64,000 bases of DNA from Adhaeribacter terrigena (lineage in GTDB: Bacteria > Bacteroidota > Bacteroidia > Cytophagales > Hymenobacteraceae): NCBI RefSeq assembly GCF_016623615.1, contig NZ_JAEHFX010000001.1:744001-808000 (forward strand), given 5' to 3'. The notes beneath the pieces are model-generated. The model did not search any database, was not told where the DNA came from, and was given only the letters and a program-made list of their open reading frames with translations. Made by a program: the position numbers and the translations under genes. Below are positions 1 to 8,586 of the stretch, piece after piece (the first letter of the stretch is position 1; each line of letters starts with the position of its first letter).

Positions 1-933
1 TTTCGGAATTTTCTGCCATTGCTTTTGGAAAAGAATATAAATTCCCGCCACAAAAACGCAAACCGCAAACGGGTAAAGAAAGGTTGGAACGGTATAAAAA
101 CCCAGAACTGAAAGCAAGCTGAAGATCGACCAGTAACCAGCTTTTCCGGTCTGCAGCGCACGCATGATGCTTGCAAAAGCCAGCACCGCCAAAAGCGTAA
201 GCAACATGTAGCCCCGGCCTTGTGTGGCCATAAACAACGTAAAACAGCTAAAGCCAAACAAGCCGGATGCCAGGTAAGCCGTGGTGAAATCCGAAAACCG
301 CCTGGTGATCAGGAACCCGGAAAACGTTAACAGCAAACTAAACAGCAGCGGCGGTAATCGTAAGATCCAGAAAGGCTCCGAAAAAAAAGGCGTTAAAGCC
401 GAGGCCAACAGATTTTGCAGCAAATGATTGTTCGGAATAGGATAGAAGGTAGCCGTAGCCCAGATTCCGTTTTGAATAAACAGGAAATAACTAGCTGCTT
501 CGTCGGTATGAATCGGGAATTGAAACAGGTAGTAAAACCGCTCGGTAATAATTAATATGAAGGTAAGCCCGGCTACAATTCTTTCAGTCCGGTTCAGGCT
601 ACCAAGTTCAGACTTCATAAATCTGATGATCTTTTTGAAAAGCAGGCTAAATTTGCCTGGCATTCGAAAGAAAGCATCCCGGAAAAACGCTAGGGAAAAG
701 GCCGTAAAAAGTATGAGTAAAACCGGGTATGCGAGCCGGATCAGGTTGAAGCTACTCTGTGGAACCGGTTTAACCGGAAAGGTTAGTTTCTGGTCAAGTT
801 CAAAATAAGTGATTTTCCTCAAAGCAGTAATATCTTCCGGCCCGTGGAAAAGGAAAAGCAGCCAGACGAAACTACCAAACAGAAACAAGCCGGTCAGGCT
901 GTAGAAAAACTGCAGCCGCAGGGAATTAAGCAT
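1..933 (-). CDS. GT-C type membrane glycosyltransferase (GT39/ArnT-like), C-terminus outside window
   Basis: The reading frame is open for 311 codons from an ATG at 931-933 down to base 1, so the C-terminus is cut by the window edge. The visible part is very hydrophobic, with about seven membrane segments. After the third segment there is a loop with IHTDEAASYF, followed by NNHLLQNLLA. An acidic pair in the first outer loop is the usual catalytic feature of GT-C transferases of the PMT/ArnT class, which move a sugar from a polyprenyl phosphate carrier to an outside acceptor. Family membership is inferred from this topology and loop; donor and acceptor are unknown. A repeat element and a terminator lie between its start and rplS. 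Confidence 0.6.
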   Translation of the reverse strand, partial: MLNSLRLQFFYSLTGLFLFGSFVWLLFLFHGPEDITALRKITYFELDQKLTFPVKPVPQSSFNLIRLAYPVLLILFTAFSLAFFRDAFFRMPGKFSLLFKKIIRFMKSELGSLNRTERIVAGLTFILIITERFYYLFQFPIHTDEAASYFLFIQNGIWATATFYPIPNNHLLQNLLASALTPFFSEPFWILRLPPLLFSLLLTFSGFLITRRFSDFTTAYLASGLFGFSCFTLFMATQGRGYMLLTLLAVLAFASIMRALQTGKAGYWSIFSLLSVLGFYTVPTFLYPFAVCVFVAGIYILFQKQWQKIPK

Positions 934-944
934 GCAGCAAGCTA

Positions 945-971
945 CAAAAACGGTAGGGATTTTAAAACAAA
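945..971 (+). repeat. ACGSTA element next to a terminator
   Basis: AAAACGGTAGGGATTTT is followed by an A-run that is shared with the terminator stem starting at 969. The GGC part of the consensus is weak here. Confidence 0.5.
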
Positions 972-1004
972 AAGCCTGTTCCTAAAAGGAAACAGGCTTT
1001 TTGC
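969..1004. terminator. Intrinsic terminator after rplS
   Basis: AAAAAGCCTGTTT and its complement AAACAGGCTTTTT flank a short loop. With A- and T-runs on both sides it can end transcripts from either strand; it is placed to end the rpsP operon, which reads on the minus strand. Confidence 0.8.
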
Positions 1005-1025
1005 AACATGGGGAATTTATGAAAA

Positions 1026-1382
1026 CTATTTTCTTTTTTCCTTGATACGGGATGCTTTACCAGAAAGACCACGCAGATAGAACAGACGCGCACGACGTAC
1101 AACACCTCTTCTTACCAGCTCGATCTTCTCGATGTTTGGCGACAATAAAGGGAAAATTCTTTCCAGACCGATCTGGTTAGAAACTTTACGTACTGTGAAC
1201 GTTTCACCGTTGGTGTTAACGTTACGACGCTGAATCACCACGCCCTGGAACTGCTGGATTCTTTCTTTGTTACCTTCACGAATCTTTACGTGAATGTTTA
1301 CAGTATCGCCCGCTGAAAAATTTGGAATAGAGGCGCGTTTTTCGTTGAATTCTTCTTTAACTAAATCTAACAGTAGGCTCAT
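1026..1382 (-). CDS. rplS: 50S ribosomal protein L19
   Basis: This 118-residue protein matches L19 over its whole length. It has the typical [20 protein letters not shown] and [11 protein letters not shown] stretches, and further on [10 protein letters not shown]-type and [16 protein letters not shown]-type segments. L19 sits at the 30S-50S interface of the ribosome. It is the last gene of the minus-strand rpsP-rimM-trmD-rplS cluster. It follows trmD by 118 bases, which hold a good Bacteroidota-type promoter (1427-1458), so it is probably also made independently of the upstream genes. A strong terminator follows at 969-1004. Confidence 0.97.
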   Translation of the reverse strand: MSLLLDLVKEEFNEKRASIPNFSAGDTVNIHVKIREGNKERIQQFQGVVIQRRNVNTNGETFTVRKVSNQIGLERIFPLLSPNIEKIELVRRGVVRRARLFYLRGLSGKASRIKEKRK

Positions 1383-1426
1383 GGCTCTTTAAAATATAAA
1401 AAATTCTTATTTCTGATTTCGGACTG

Positions 1427-1458
1427 CAAATATAAAACAATCTTACAAGTAAGACAAA
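1427..1458 (-). promoter_or_regulatory. Bacteroidota-type promoter for rplS
   Basis: On the minus strand, TTTG (1455-1458) and TATATTTG (1427-1434) are separated by 20 bases. This matches the TTTG/TAnnTTTG pattern of the Bacteroidota primary sigma factor. It ends 44 bases before the rplS start. Confidence 0.6.
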
Positions 1459-1479
1459 TGCAATCAATTAAAATTTATT

Positions 1480-1502
1480 AATACGCTTATAGTCAGCGTA
1501 TT
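1480..1502 (-). terminator. Hairpin overlapping the trmD stop codon
   Basis: AATACGC and GCGTATT face each other across a nine-base loop, and the stem includes the stop codon. The U-tract is poor, so it may only partly end transcription between trmD and rplS. Confidence 0.4.
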
Positions 1503-2178
1503 AATCGTTTAAAAGGTCGGGCCGGCGGGCTTTGGTACGGGCCAATGCCTGCTCAAAACGCCATTCCTCAATTTTTGGCTGGTTTCCGGAAAGCAAAATC
1601 TCCGGCACTTTCAAGCCTTCATACTCAGCCGGACGGGTATAAACCGGCGGCGCCAGCAAGCCATCCTGAAAAGAATCCGTCAGGGCAGAAGACTCATCGT
1701 TCAAAACGCCCGGAATGATCCGGATCAGCGCATCGGCTAAAACTGCCGCTCCCAATTCCCCACCCGAAAGCACATAATCACCGATGCTGATCTCGTGGGT
1801 AATGAATTTTTCGCGTACGCGTTCGTCCACCCCTTTGTAATGCCCGCACAAGATGATCACATTTTCCAGCAGCGATAAACGGTTTACCAGCGGCTGTTTC
1901 AGTTGCTCGCCATCGGGCGTCATGTAAATAACCGCGTCGTAGTTCCGTTCGGCTTTTAAACCGGCCAGGCACTTATCGATCGGTTCGATCATCATCACCA
2001 TGCCCGCGCCGCCGCCAAACGCATAATCGTCTATCTGGCCGTGTTTGTTTATGGCAAACTTGCGCAGATCGTGCAAATGCACTTCGGCGATCCCTTTTTC
2101 CTGCGCGCGCTTCAGAATAGAATGCGTGAAGAAACTGGTAAGCAAATCGGGCTGACAACTGATAATATCGATCCGCAT
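1501..2178 (-). CDS. trmD: tRNA (guanine-N1)-methyltransferase TrmD
   Basis: TrmD methylates G37 of tRNAs from S-adenosylmethionine and prevents frameshifting. The 225-residue product has the family signatures in order: [13 protein letters not shown] at the start, [13 protein letters not shown] near residue 50, [13 protein letters not shown] near 110, the knot region [18 protein letters not shown], and [20 protein letters not shown] followed by the [10 protein letters not shown] motif. The length is normal for the family. It lies 17 bases after rimM in the ribosomal operon. Confidence 0.96.
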   Translation of the reverse strand: MRIDIISCQPDLLTSFFTHSILKRAQEKGIAEVHLHDLRKFAINKHGQIDDYAFGGGAGMVMMIEPIDKCLAGLKAERNYDAVIYMTPDGEQLKQPLVNRLSLLENVIILCGHYKGVDERVREKFITHEISIGDYVLSGGELGAAVLADALIRIIPGVLNDESSALTDSFQDGLLAPPVYTRPAEYEGLKVPEILLSGNQPKIEEWRFEQALARTKARRPDLLND

Positions 2179-2195
2179 GGGTTATCTTTCTTCGG

Positions 2196-2780
2196 TTATT
2201 TTTCGTCCGAATAATCTTCGTCGCCGTCGTATTCTTCTTCGTGGCGGTTGGTTGGTTGGGTATACACTTCCATTAAACCATCCGGCAGTTTCACGAAGAT
2301 CTTTCTGGCAACTTTGTCGGTTCTTAAAACAATATCGTCGGCCACCGGGATCAGGATTTCGTGGCCCTGGTATTCCATCGCCATAAGATCCTGGTTCGGC
2401 ATTTCGTAAAATTCCTTTACCGTGCCCAGTTCGCCTAAATTTTCGTCTATTACCTGGTAACCAACCGTTTCGTGGAAATAAAACTGGTCTTCGTCGAGTT
2501 CCGGTAATTCGGAAAGAGGCAGATACAGCGTAGTCGATTTTAGTTTTTCGGCCTCCGCAATGGTGTTCAGGTCTTCGAACTTAAGTATGAATTTGCCGCC
2601 GGCCTGGGGTTCGATCCGTTCAATAAAAAAAGGAACCAGTTTGCCGGCCATAAGCAGGAAAACTGATTCCAATTCTTCGTAATCTTCCGGGTAATCTACG
2701 TCGAATAACGCGACTACCTGGCCTTTTACCCCATGCGTTTTGACGATATAGCCTAATTCAAAGCAATCATCTAACTTCAT
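2196..2780 (-). CDS. rimM: Ribosome maturation factor RimM
   Basis: RimM assists late assembly of the 30S subunit head by binding protein S19. The 194-residue protein has the N-terminal beta-barrel start ELGYIVKTHGVKGQVVA and a C-terminal PRC-barrel half with VIDENLGELGTVKEF and GHEILIPVADDIV. The tail beyond about residue 175 is acidic and probably disordered. Its position between rpsP (13 bases upstream) and trmD (17 bases downstream) is the classic order and supports the call. Confidence 0.93.
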   Translation of the reverse strand: MKLDDCFELGYIVKTHGVKGQVVALFDVDYPEDYEELESVFLLMAGKLVPFFIERIEPQAGGKFILKFEDLNTIAEAEKLKSTTLYLPLSELPELDEDQFYFHETVGYQVIDENLGELGTVKEFYEMPNQDLMAMEYQGHEILIPVADDIVLRTDKVARKIFVKLPDGLMEVYTQPTNRHEEEYDGDEDYSDEK

Positions 2781-2793
2781 GGAAATGGGTTTA

Positions 2794-3342
2794 TTAAGCT
2801 TCCGTTTCTTCGGTAGCTTCGCCTTCAGTTGCAGCCGGAGTTTCCTCGCCAGCTTCTTCTGTAGTTTCTGCTACAACCGGAGCAGGAGCGTTTTTCTTCG
2901 CAATGGCAGCAGCACGGTCAGCGTTAACTTTGGCTTCAGCAGCTAAAGCAGCTTTACGGGCATCGGCTTTCTTCTGAGATAAAGACTCTTTTTTGCCAGT
3001 GATCTTCGCTTCTTTGCTTTCAGTCCATTCCTGGAATTTAGCATCAGCAGCTTCTTGCGTTAAAGCGCCTTTGTTTACACCAATCTGTAAGTGTTTTTTG
3101 TAAAGGATACCCCGGTAAGACAGCATCGCGCGAACAGTTTCGGTCGGCTCAGCACCTTTCATTACCCAGTCAAACGCCTTTTCCATGCTGAAATTGATCG
3201 TAGCAGGGTTGGTAAGCGGGTTGTAAGTACCTAATTTCTCGATAAAGCGACCATCACGTGGTGCACGAGCATCTGCAACTACGATATCGTACATTGCAGC
3301 TTTTTTGCGGCCTCTGCGGGCCAGTCTGATTTTAACAGCCAT
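2794..3342 (-). CDS. rpsP: 30S ribosomal protein S16 with long Ala/Glu-rich tail
   Basis: The first 80 or so residues are a normal S16, with [36 protein letters not shown] and [18 protein letters not shown]-like segments. The protein then continues to 182 residues, about twice the length of the common bacterial form. The tail is rich in Ala, Lys, Glu and Thr, including a lysine/alanine helix near residues 110-150 and an acidic end. Extended S16 tails are known in Bacteroidota. It is the first gene of the rpsP-rimM-trmD-rplS operon, and a TAnnTTTG site lies 51 bases upstream. Confidence 0.95.
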   Translation of the reverse strand: MAVKIRLARRGRKKAAMYDIVVADARAPRDGRFIEKLGTYNPLTNPATINFSMEKAFDWVMKGAEPTETVRAMLSYRGILYKKHLQIGVNKGALTQEAADAKFQEWTESKEAKITGKKESLSQKKADARKAALAAEAKVNADRAAAIAKKNAPAPVVAETTEEAGEETPAATEGEATEETEA

Positions 3343-3392
3343 ATTGGTTAACTAATTGTTATGCGACGGAACCCGTCCGTCTTTTGAGTCTG

Positions 3393-3400
3393 CAAAGGTA
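3393..3400 (-). promoter_or_regulatory. -7 promoter element (TACCTTTG) of the rpsP operon
   Basis: On the minus strand TACCTTTG matches the Bacteroidota -7 element and lies 51 bases before the rpsP start. I see no clear TTTG at the -33 position. Confidence 0.5.
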
Positions 3401-3469
3401 CAAATTTATTTCTGAATAAAAAACGCCAGGATAAAGGCCCTAAAAAGTCTGAAGCAAAGAAATTTTGTT

Positions 3470-5113
3470 TTAATCTCTGAACCGGTTTAAACTGGTTGGT
3501 CCGCGTCCGAAAAAATCGCCGGTTAGGAAATAGCGCGGTCTGGGTTTTACCGTATCGGCCAGGGTTGGCCCGTAGTTTTTTCTTATATATTCCTGCGGAA
3601 AGCCCTGCAGCCAAAGCAAAGTCGGGAAAATATACGCGTGGCTGTATTGGTTCGGAAAGTTCGGTTTGAAATTCGCGGGCAATTGTCTGGCCGGATCCCA
3701 GATCAATAAAGGTACTTCCGCTTCCTGCTGACTGGCTTTAAACACAGAGGCGTGCGCAAAATTAAATCCTTCTTCCCGCAAATTCTGGCCGTGGTCTGAG
3801 GTGTAAATCACCAGCGTACTGTCTTGTGGCAAAATATTGACGTGCAGTTTTTTCCAGAATTCATCCACGCTCCAGCGCAAAGCATTGTGGTAGGTATTCA
3901 GGGTTCGTTCCCGATCTTTATACAAACTGCGCTTGCCTAAAACCGGCTGAAAAAATGCCGAATCTGCCGGGTAAGCCGAAGCATACGGCCAGTGCGCCCC
4001 TACTTTTACCACATAAACGAATACCTTTTTTTCTGATTTTGCCAGTTCAGTCAGTTTTTCAGCTATCAAATGATCGCGCAGGTAACGCGGTTGATCCGGG
4101 AAAGCATCGCCGGGTTGCCAGAAATGATCGATGTATTTCAGGTCTTCCGGCGAAACAAAATTCTGCAACGTTTTACCCGTAAGCTGCCCGTCGATATAAT
4201 AAGTTGTGTAACCAGCCTTTTTGGCAAACTGAAAAATGTTCTGGCGCTGCAAGGTAAGCTGGTTTTTATCCGGCAATTCTTCCGGCCGCGTACCGCACAT
4301 GAGCGCAATATTAGAACCGTCGCTCTGATTGGTGGTTGAAGATGCCAATCCGAAATTGATAAACGAAGCTGCGTGTTTTTTCAGAAATGGTGTAGTTTCC
4401 AGGTTCGGATTGTTCAAACCAAGCTCGCCGCCGGTCACGCTTTCATCTACAATCAGGAATAATTTCGGAACGCCTTTCTGCACCGGTTTTACCGGTACGG
4501 TTTGCCTGATCGGCTGCGTTAAGCGGTTCGTAGCACCCACAGCCAGATCTACGGGAACGCGAAATATGGCCGGAAAATCATCGACGATACCGTTGCTGTT
4601 CTTAACCTGCAGTAAAACTAAAACGGTAGCCAAAACCGGCAAAAAGGTGTAAACGCCCGAAAACCGCAGCTTCATTTTCTTTCGCAAAAACCAACTGAAA
4701 CCAATTACCAGAACCGTTGCCAGCAAAGCCAGCAGGATCTCGGATTTAAAATTCCCGAAAGCCAGCGGCAGCAATTTCAGGTTGTTCAGCGCCGTAGTCG
4801 CATCGGAGTACATAAAATTATAGCCCGAAATAAAACGGTAGGAAAAACTGACAAAAAGTGCTGGAGCTAACAAGAGTATGAAAGCCAGCCATAGATACCG
4901 GTTCTTCAAAAACAGCAACACCCAAAAACTAAAAGCCGAAAGCAGGAAAAGCGCGGCGTAAGCCAGGAAATCGGTAATACTCACCTGAAAAAGCAGGTAG
5001 TTTAAAATGAAATACAACCGGCCCGGCCGCATTTCCGCAGTGGCCACGTAAAGCAGCAGCACGACAAAGCCCAGCAGAAAACGGTAGTTTTTTTTCAGAA
5101 AAAGTAAGGGCAT
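3470..5113 (-). CDS. Membrane phosphoethanolamine-transferase-like protein (sulfatase fold)
   Basis: About five N-terminal membrane helices (residues 1-185) are followed by an alkaline-phosphatase/sulfatase domain that would face the periplasm. Metal-binding residues expected of the fold are visible: LFLIVDES near residue 220 and YTSDHGQN near 440, then HASVF and EVPLLIWD. The nucleophile is normally a Thr or Ser; the Ser/Thr run SSTTNQSDGSN near residue 262 is the likely place, but I cannot name the residue. The EptA/CptA class decorates lipid A or core with phosphoethanolamine; the substrate here is not shown. I chose the ATG at 5113 over a TTG two codons upstream. It is divergent from the DUF418 gene. 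Confidence 0.75.
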   Translation of the reverse strand: MPLLFLKKNYRFLLGFVVLLLYVATAEMRPGRLYFILNYLLFQVSITDFLAYAALFLLSAFSFWVLLFLKNRYLWLAFILLLAPALFVSFSYRFISGYNFMYSDATTALNNLKLLPLAFGNFKSEILLALLATVLVIGFSWFLRKKMKLRFSGVYTFLPVLATVLVLLQVKNSNGIVDDFPAIFRVPVDLAVGATNRLTQPIRQTVPVKPVQKGVPKLFLIVDESVTGGELGLNNPNLETTPFLKKHAASFINFGLASSTTNQSDGSNIALMCGTRPEELPDKNQLTLQRQNIFQFAKKAGYTTYYIDGQLTGKTLQNFVSPEDLKYIDHFWQPGDAFPDQPRYLRDHLIAEKLTELAKSEKKVFVYVVKVGAHWPYASAYPADSAFFQPVLGKRSLYKDRERTLNTYHNALRWSVDEFWKKLHVNILPQDSTLVIYTSDHGQNLREEGFNFAHASVFKASQQEAEVPLLIWDPARQLPANFKPNFPNQYSHAYIFPTLLWLQGFPQEYIRKNYGPTLADTVKPRPRYFLTGDFFGRGPTSLNRFRD

Positions 5114-5200
5114 CGGCAAAAGGTTCTGCTTTTTTTGTGCAATTTCGGCAAGTTAATCTAATTCGCAATTCTGCCCATTAAAAAGCGGTCAGCAGTTTTT

Positions 5201-6328
5201 ATGCATTCACCCCAACTTGCTTCTCAACGGCTGCCAGCCCCAGACCTGATCCGGGGAATTGCCCTGGTGGGAATTGGGGCCGAAAATATTCTGAGCTTTA
5301 ATGCGGCCAACGAACACATTGCTTTGTTTGCCGCCAGTTTCCCCGAACCCGTTAGTCAGGCTTTGCTGAGCGTTTTTATGCTGTTTTTCCGGGGAAAGTT
5401 TTACCCGGTTTTTGCACTGCTTTTTGGGTTTGCCACGGCTTTTTCTTTTGCGCAGCGCGGCCATAAACCTTTTTTCCGGCGCAGTCTTTTCATAGCACTT
5501 TTGGGCTTAACGCAGTTAGTTTTTATCTGGAACGGCGACGTGCTTCTGCAATACGCCTTGCTGGGTTTGCTGTTATTCAGCCTGAAAGATCTGCCTGATC
5601 GCATTCTGCTTTCCTTGTCTGCAATTTTGTTTTTGCTCAGTTTTCTGCCCGCCGGTTTTTTGCCCCCAAACCCTACCGTTTTTAGCGGCATTCCCCCGGA
5701 AGTTTATGCAAAAGGCAGTTTTCTTACCTTGCTCCGTTACCGCCTTCCCGAGTTTTTGCACGGCCTGGCTTCCCCGGAATTCCTGTTGTTTCTGGCCCGG
5801 ATCTTTGCGTTTATGATATTGGGATTTTTCCTGGGCCGGAACCAGAAATTTAAGCAGTGGCTACAATTCAGCACAGTATCCAGGTATTTTATAATTGGCT
5901 TGCTGAGTTTTATGGTGTGCGGCGCCTTGTTGCAGTTTTCCGGCTTACGCGGCGAGGCAATCCGGCCGGCGCACCTGGAAGTAATCAAAGCAATTATACT
6001 GGCCCTTTTCTTTCTGGCCAATGTTTCGTTGTTTGTTTTAGTGCCGCTACTTTTATTTCTCCGATTTCCGGCAATGCGTTTCTGGCAACTTTACATCGCC
6101 GCCGGCCGCCTGACCTTAAGCCATTACCTGTTCCAGAACCTGCTGTTTAGTTTCGTTTTTTACGGTTATGGTCTCCGTTTTTACCTGCAAGTTCCGCCGC
6201 TGCAACTTTGGTTGGCTTACGGATTGCTAATGCTCATGCAAGCTCTTGTTTCCGTTTGGTGGCTCCGGAATTTCAAACTAGGACCGGTGGAAAAGGCGCT
6301 TCGGAAATTTGCGTATGACCATAAATAA
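5201..6328 (+). CDS. DUF418 family integral membrane protein (YeiB-like)
   Basis: The protein opens with APDLIRGIALVGIGAENI, the conserved start of YeiB/DUF418 proteins, related to membrane acyltransferases. About ten hydrophobic helices follow over 375 residues. The C-terminal third carries the DUF418 hallmark AAGRLTLSHYLFQNLLFSF and a Tyr/Trp-rich end near LWLAYGLLMLMQALVSVWWL. No substrate is known for the family. A clear bidirectional terminator directly follows the stop codon and separates it from the convergent small membrane gene. Confidence 0.85.
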   Translation: MHSPQLASQRLPAPDLIRGIALVGIGAENILSFNAANEHIALFAASFPEPVSQALLSVFMLFFRGKFYPVFALLFGFATAFSFAQRGHKPFFRRSLFIALLGLTQLVFIWNGDVLLQYALLGLLLFSLKDLPDRILLSLSAILFLLSFLPAGFLPPNPTVFSGIPPEVYAKGSFLTLLRYRLPEFLHGLASPEFLLFLARIFAFMILGFFLGRNQKFKQWLQFSTVSRYFIIGLLSFMVCGALLQFSGLRGEAIRPAHLEVIKAIILALFFLANVSLFVLVPLLLFLRFPAMRFWQLYIAAGRLTLSHYLFQNLLFSFVFYGYGLRFYLQVPPLQLWLAYGLLMLMQALVSVWWLRNFKLGPVEKALRKFAYDHK

Positions 6329-6362
6329 AAAATGCCTTCTCATGGCTGAAAAGGCATTTTTT
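6327..6362. terminator. Bidirectional terminator between convergent genes
   Basis: AAAAAATGCCTT and AAGGCATTTTTT form a 12-bp stem with a 12-base loop, between the stops of the DUF418 gene and the small membrane gene. Confidence 0.85.
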
Positions 6363-6379
6363 ATTGTAGTATTCAGAAT

Positions 6380-6664
6380 CTAGGCCCGCACCAGTTTCGG
6401 ACGAAGGGAAGTCACATAAAGCAAACCGGCAAAGCCCGAAGTCATCAGAATGCCAATACTCCACATGATCTTTTCAGAAACCGCAAGTTTTTCGGTTGTA
6501 TAAATCTCCGATAAAGCCTGCAGCATAAAAATGATTGAAAGCCCCAGGCCCCCCCAAATTATTGCCGAAGCGCCGGGTAGGGTTTGCACCGTAAATAATG
6601 CGCCGGTAAGGGTAAGGATAAAGCCGGCAAAAAAGAAAAATTTCAATCCAAAAGTAAATTTCAT
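6380..6664 (-). CDS. Small three-helix membrane protein, unknown function
   Basis: I do not recognise a function. The 94-residue product has three hydrophobic segments (about 8-28, 32-54 and 66-87) separated by short polar loops, with TTEKLAVSEKIMW before the last helix. The spacing loosely recalls the small N-terminal membrane domain of GldL, but this resemblance is weak. It is monocistronic: a terminator follows it, and another (6699-6729) ends the desaturase gene upstream. Confidence 0.7.
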   Translation of the reverse strand: MKFTFGLKFFFFAGFILTLTGALFTVQTLPGASAIIWGGLGLSIIFMLQALSEIYTTEKLAVSEKIMWSIGILMTSGFAGLLYVTSLRPKLVRA

Positions 6665-6698
6665 GGTTTTCAGATTTGTTTCGGATTCAAGATAACAA

Positions 6699-6729
6699 AA
6701 AAAAGCCTTTCCCGCAAGGAAAAGGCTTT
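6699..6729. terminator. Terminator after desaturase gene
   Basis: AAGCCTTTCC pairs with GGAAAAGGCTT (one bulged A) around a five-base loop, with an A-run upstream that gives a U-tract on the minus strand. Confidence 0.75.
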
Positions 6730-6760
6730 GAAAACGCTATGGAAATGCAGCTGAAAACTA
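6730..6760 (+). repeat. ACGSTA element at the desaturase stop codon
   Basis: AAAACGCTATGG, then GCAGCTGAAAACTA. It abuts the terminator on one side and overlaps the minus-strand stop codon on the other. Confidence 0.5.
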
Positions 6761-7498
6761 CGCGCGCACTTTTTTCAGTTTAATAATGCCGAGTTTATCC
6801 AGCGTCCAGATCACCGGGTAGGTCGGGTCCACTTCCCACCATTTTACTCCGAAATTCACGCGGGTTGGCAGTTTGTGGTGGTTATTCTGAAACAATTCGC
6901 CGCCGGTTACAAAATCAAAAAACAAAGAGTTGCGCGATTTATCGTTGTTGTCGAAATTCTGGTAACCGTATTTGTGGCCGCTCCAGTTAACAATAGCCCC
7001 GTGAATCGGACCCATCAGGAAGTGAATCGGCAGCAACAGGTACAGATACCACATATCGGCCGGCACAAAGGCCACGTAAAATGCCACGTAAAACAAGCCC
7101 CAGCCTATACGGCTCCAGTAGGTATCGCCAAAATTTTCCAGGCTGTTCCAGAGCGGATAATTGCCTTCAAAACGATCTTCCGGCGTTACGCGGTGGTGCA
7201 ATACATCGTTGTAAATATTTTTGGTTTGCCACATCATGCTGAATGCGTTGGTGTAATAATGCGGCGAATGCGGATCTTTCGGCGTATCGGAAAATGCGTG
7301 GTGCATGCGGTGCAAAATGGCATAAGCGCGCGGCGAAAGGAATGACGAACCCTGGCTGATATAGGTCAGGAAAAAGAAAAATTTCTCCCAGAATTTATTC
7401 ATGGTAAACATTTTATGCGCCGAATACCGGTGCAGGTAAAACGTTTGCACAAACAACGACAGGTACCAGTGAACAATAAAAAAGACAATAATGATCAT
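6758..7498 (-). CDS. Membrane fatty acid (acyl-CoA/acyl-lipid) desaturase
   Basis: The three histidine boxes of the membrane di-iron desaturases are all present: HRYSAHKMF near residue 24, HRMHHAFSD near 64, and NNHHKLPTR near 205. Four hydrophobic stretches are placed as expected around them. These enzymes introduce a double bond, usually delta-9, into acyl chains using O2 and keep membranes fluid. The 246 residues are typical of short bacterial members. It is a single gene with its own terminator; two ACGSTA elements lie upstream. Confidence 0.9.
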   Translation of the reverse strand: MIIIVFFIVHWYLSLFVQTFYLHRYSAHKMFTMNKFWEKFFFFLTYISQGSSFLSPRAYAILHRMHHAFSDTPKDPHSPHYYTNAFSMMWQTKNIYNDVLHHRVTPEDRFEGNYPLWNSLENFGDTYWSRIGWGLFYVAFYVAFVPADMWYLYLLLPIHFLMGPIHGAIVNWSGHKYGYQNFDNNDKSRNSLFFDFVTGGELFQNNHHKLPTRVNFGVKWWEVDPTYPVIWTLDKLGIIKLKKVRA

Positions 7499-7500
7499 TG

Positions 7501-7532
7501 AAAAAACGGTATAGTTTACGGCTGAAAAAGTC
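7501..7532 (+). repeat. ACGSTA element
   Basis: A near-complete copy: AAAACGGTATAGTTT, then CGGC, then TGAAAAAGTC. It lies just upstream of the desaturase start. Confidence 0.7.
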
Positions 7533-7667
7533 AGTAGCTTCGAAAGGTAAACACCAGGGGAGCTAATTCGTTCACAAAATTACGAAGTAGGCAGCATACC
7601 TGACAGGTCGGTGCAAAAGAATTTAAGAAAACTGATCAGAATCATCCCGCCAGTTTAGGCGGAGAAG

Positions 7668-7862
7668 TAACTTGTGGGAATATCTTTGGTCAGTTTGTAA
7701 TTGACAATGTCTGCAAGGCAAATAAACCGCACGCTATAAAACGCTAGGTTACCGCCGTGAAAAAGTCGAAATAATATCGTAGTGCTTCCACAAGTTACAA
7801 CCTTGCTATTAAGGGAAAGTCACAAGTTACGGCTCCGCTTAAACTTGCGACATGACTTGTGA
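7668..7862. repeat. Imperfect inverted repeat, REP-like remnant
   Basis: GTAACTTGTGG is matched in reverse by CCACAAGTTAC about 110 bases on. Then CACAAGTTACGGCTCCGC and ATGACTTGTG make a second, smaller, partly palindromic unit. It may be the remains of a REP/MITE-like element. Confidence 0.4.
7737..7767 (+). repeat. ACGSTA element
   Basis: AAAACGCTAGGTT, then CCGCC, then GTGAAAAAGTC. It lies inside the loop of the 7668-7798 inverted pair. Confidence 0.65.
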
Positions 7863-7878
7863 TTCAGAGAATAACGAT

Positions 7879-8556
7879 TTAAAAGTCCTGCCGGAAAATT
7901 TTCCAGGGTTGCACATTTGGCAGCGGCGCGGTTATTTTTATAGTCGTTTTCTGTACCGGGTGCTCAAATTCCAGCTGATAGGCGTGCAGGCCAATGCGTT
8001 TGTCGGGCAAAAGGGCGGGGGCACCGTATTTTACATCGCCCAGCAGCGGACTTTTCTGCGAAGCCATTTGCACGCGGATCTGGTGCGGCCGGCCGGTTAC
8101 CGGATTCACCTGCATCAGGTAATATTGTTCACGGTGCATCAGCAATTTGTAACGCAGTTCAGCGCGCTGACTGCCCGGTTTTTCCGAAGAAAAGGCTTTA
8201 GTAATATTTTTGGCAGGATCTTTCACCAACCAATGTTCCAGGCGCGCTTCGGTCTGATTAGGTTTTTGCAGCGAAATTGCCAGGTACGTTTTAGTGGTTT
8301 TATTGCTCCGGAAAAGTTCGTTCATCCGGGCAAGTGCTTTCGATGTTTTAGCCAGTACTACCACGCCGCTCACCGGCCGGTCGAGCCGATGCACTACCCC
8401 TACAAAAATATTACCGGGTTTGTTGTATTTCTCGCGCAGGTATTCTTTGGCCAGATCGGGTAAAGTAACATCGCCGGTCGCATCGCCCTGCACCAGTAAA
8501 CCGGCCGGCTTGTTAACTACCAGCAAATGGTTGTCTTCATACAAAACGTCCAGCAT
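7879..8556 (-). CDS. RluA-family RNA pseudouridine synthase
   Basis: These enzymes turn specific uridines of rRNA or tRNA into pseudouridine. The active-site motif VHRLDRPVSGVVVLAKT (near residue 56) contains the catalytic Asp, and GRPHQIRVQM (near 160) is the second family signature. The start MLDVLYEDNHLLVVNKPAG is also typical. There is no S4 domain in front, and 225 residues match the short RluA-like form. The target site cannot be read from sequence. It lies 30 bases after the unknown gene at 8587-9105 on the same strand. Confidence 0.93.
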   Translation of the reverse strand: MLDVLYEDNHLLVVNKPAGLLVQGDATGDVTLPDLAKEYLREKYNKPGNIFVGVVHRLDRPVSGVVVLAKTSKALARMNELFRSNKTTKTYLAISLQKPNQTEARLEHWLVKDPAKNITKAFSSEKPGSQRAELRYKLLMHREQYYLMQVNPVTGRPHQIRVQMASQKSPLLGDVKYGAPALLPDKRIGLHAYQLEFEHPVQKTTIKITAPLPNVQPWKIFRQDF

Positions 8557-8586
8557 TTTTATTAATGAGTAATGATTAATGGTTAA

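Larger units (their letters stand above)
7499..7878. other. Gene-free stretch with repeats
   Basis: These 380 bases hold no convincing gene. They contain two ACGSTA elements and an inverted pair GTAACTTGTGG (near 7668) and CCACAAGTTAC (near 7788). A further CACAAGTTAC-containing tract follows near 7830-7862. Confidence 0.6.
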
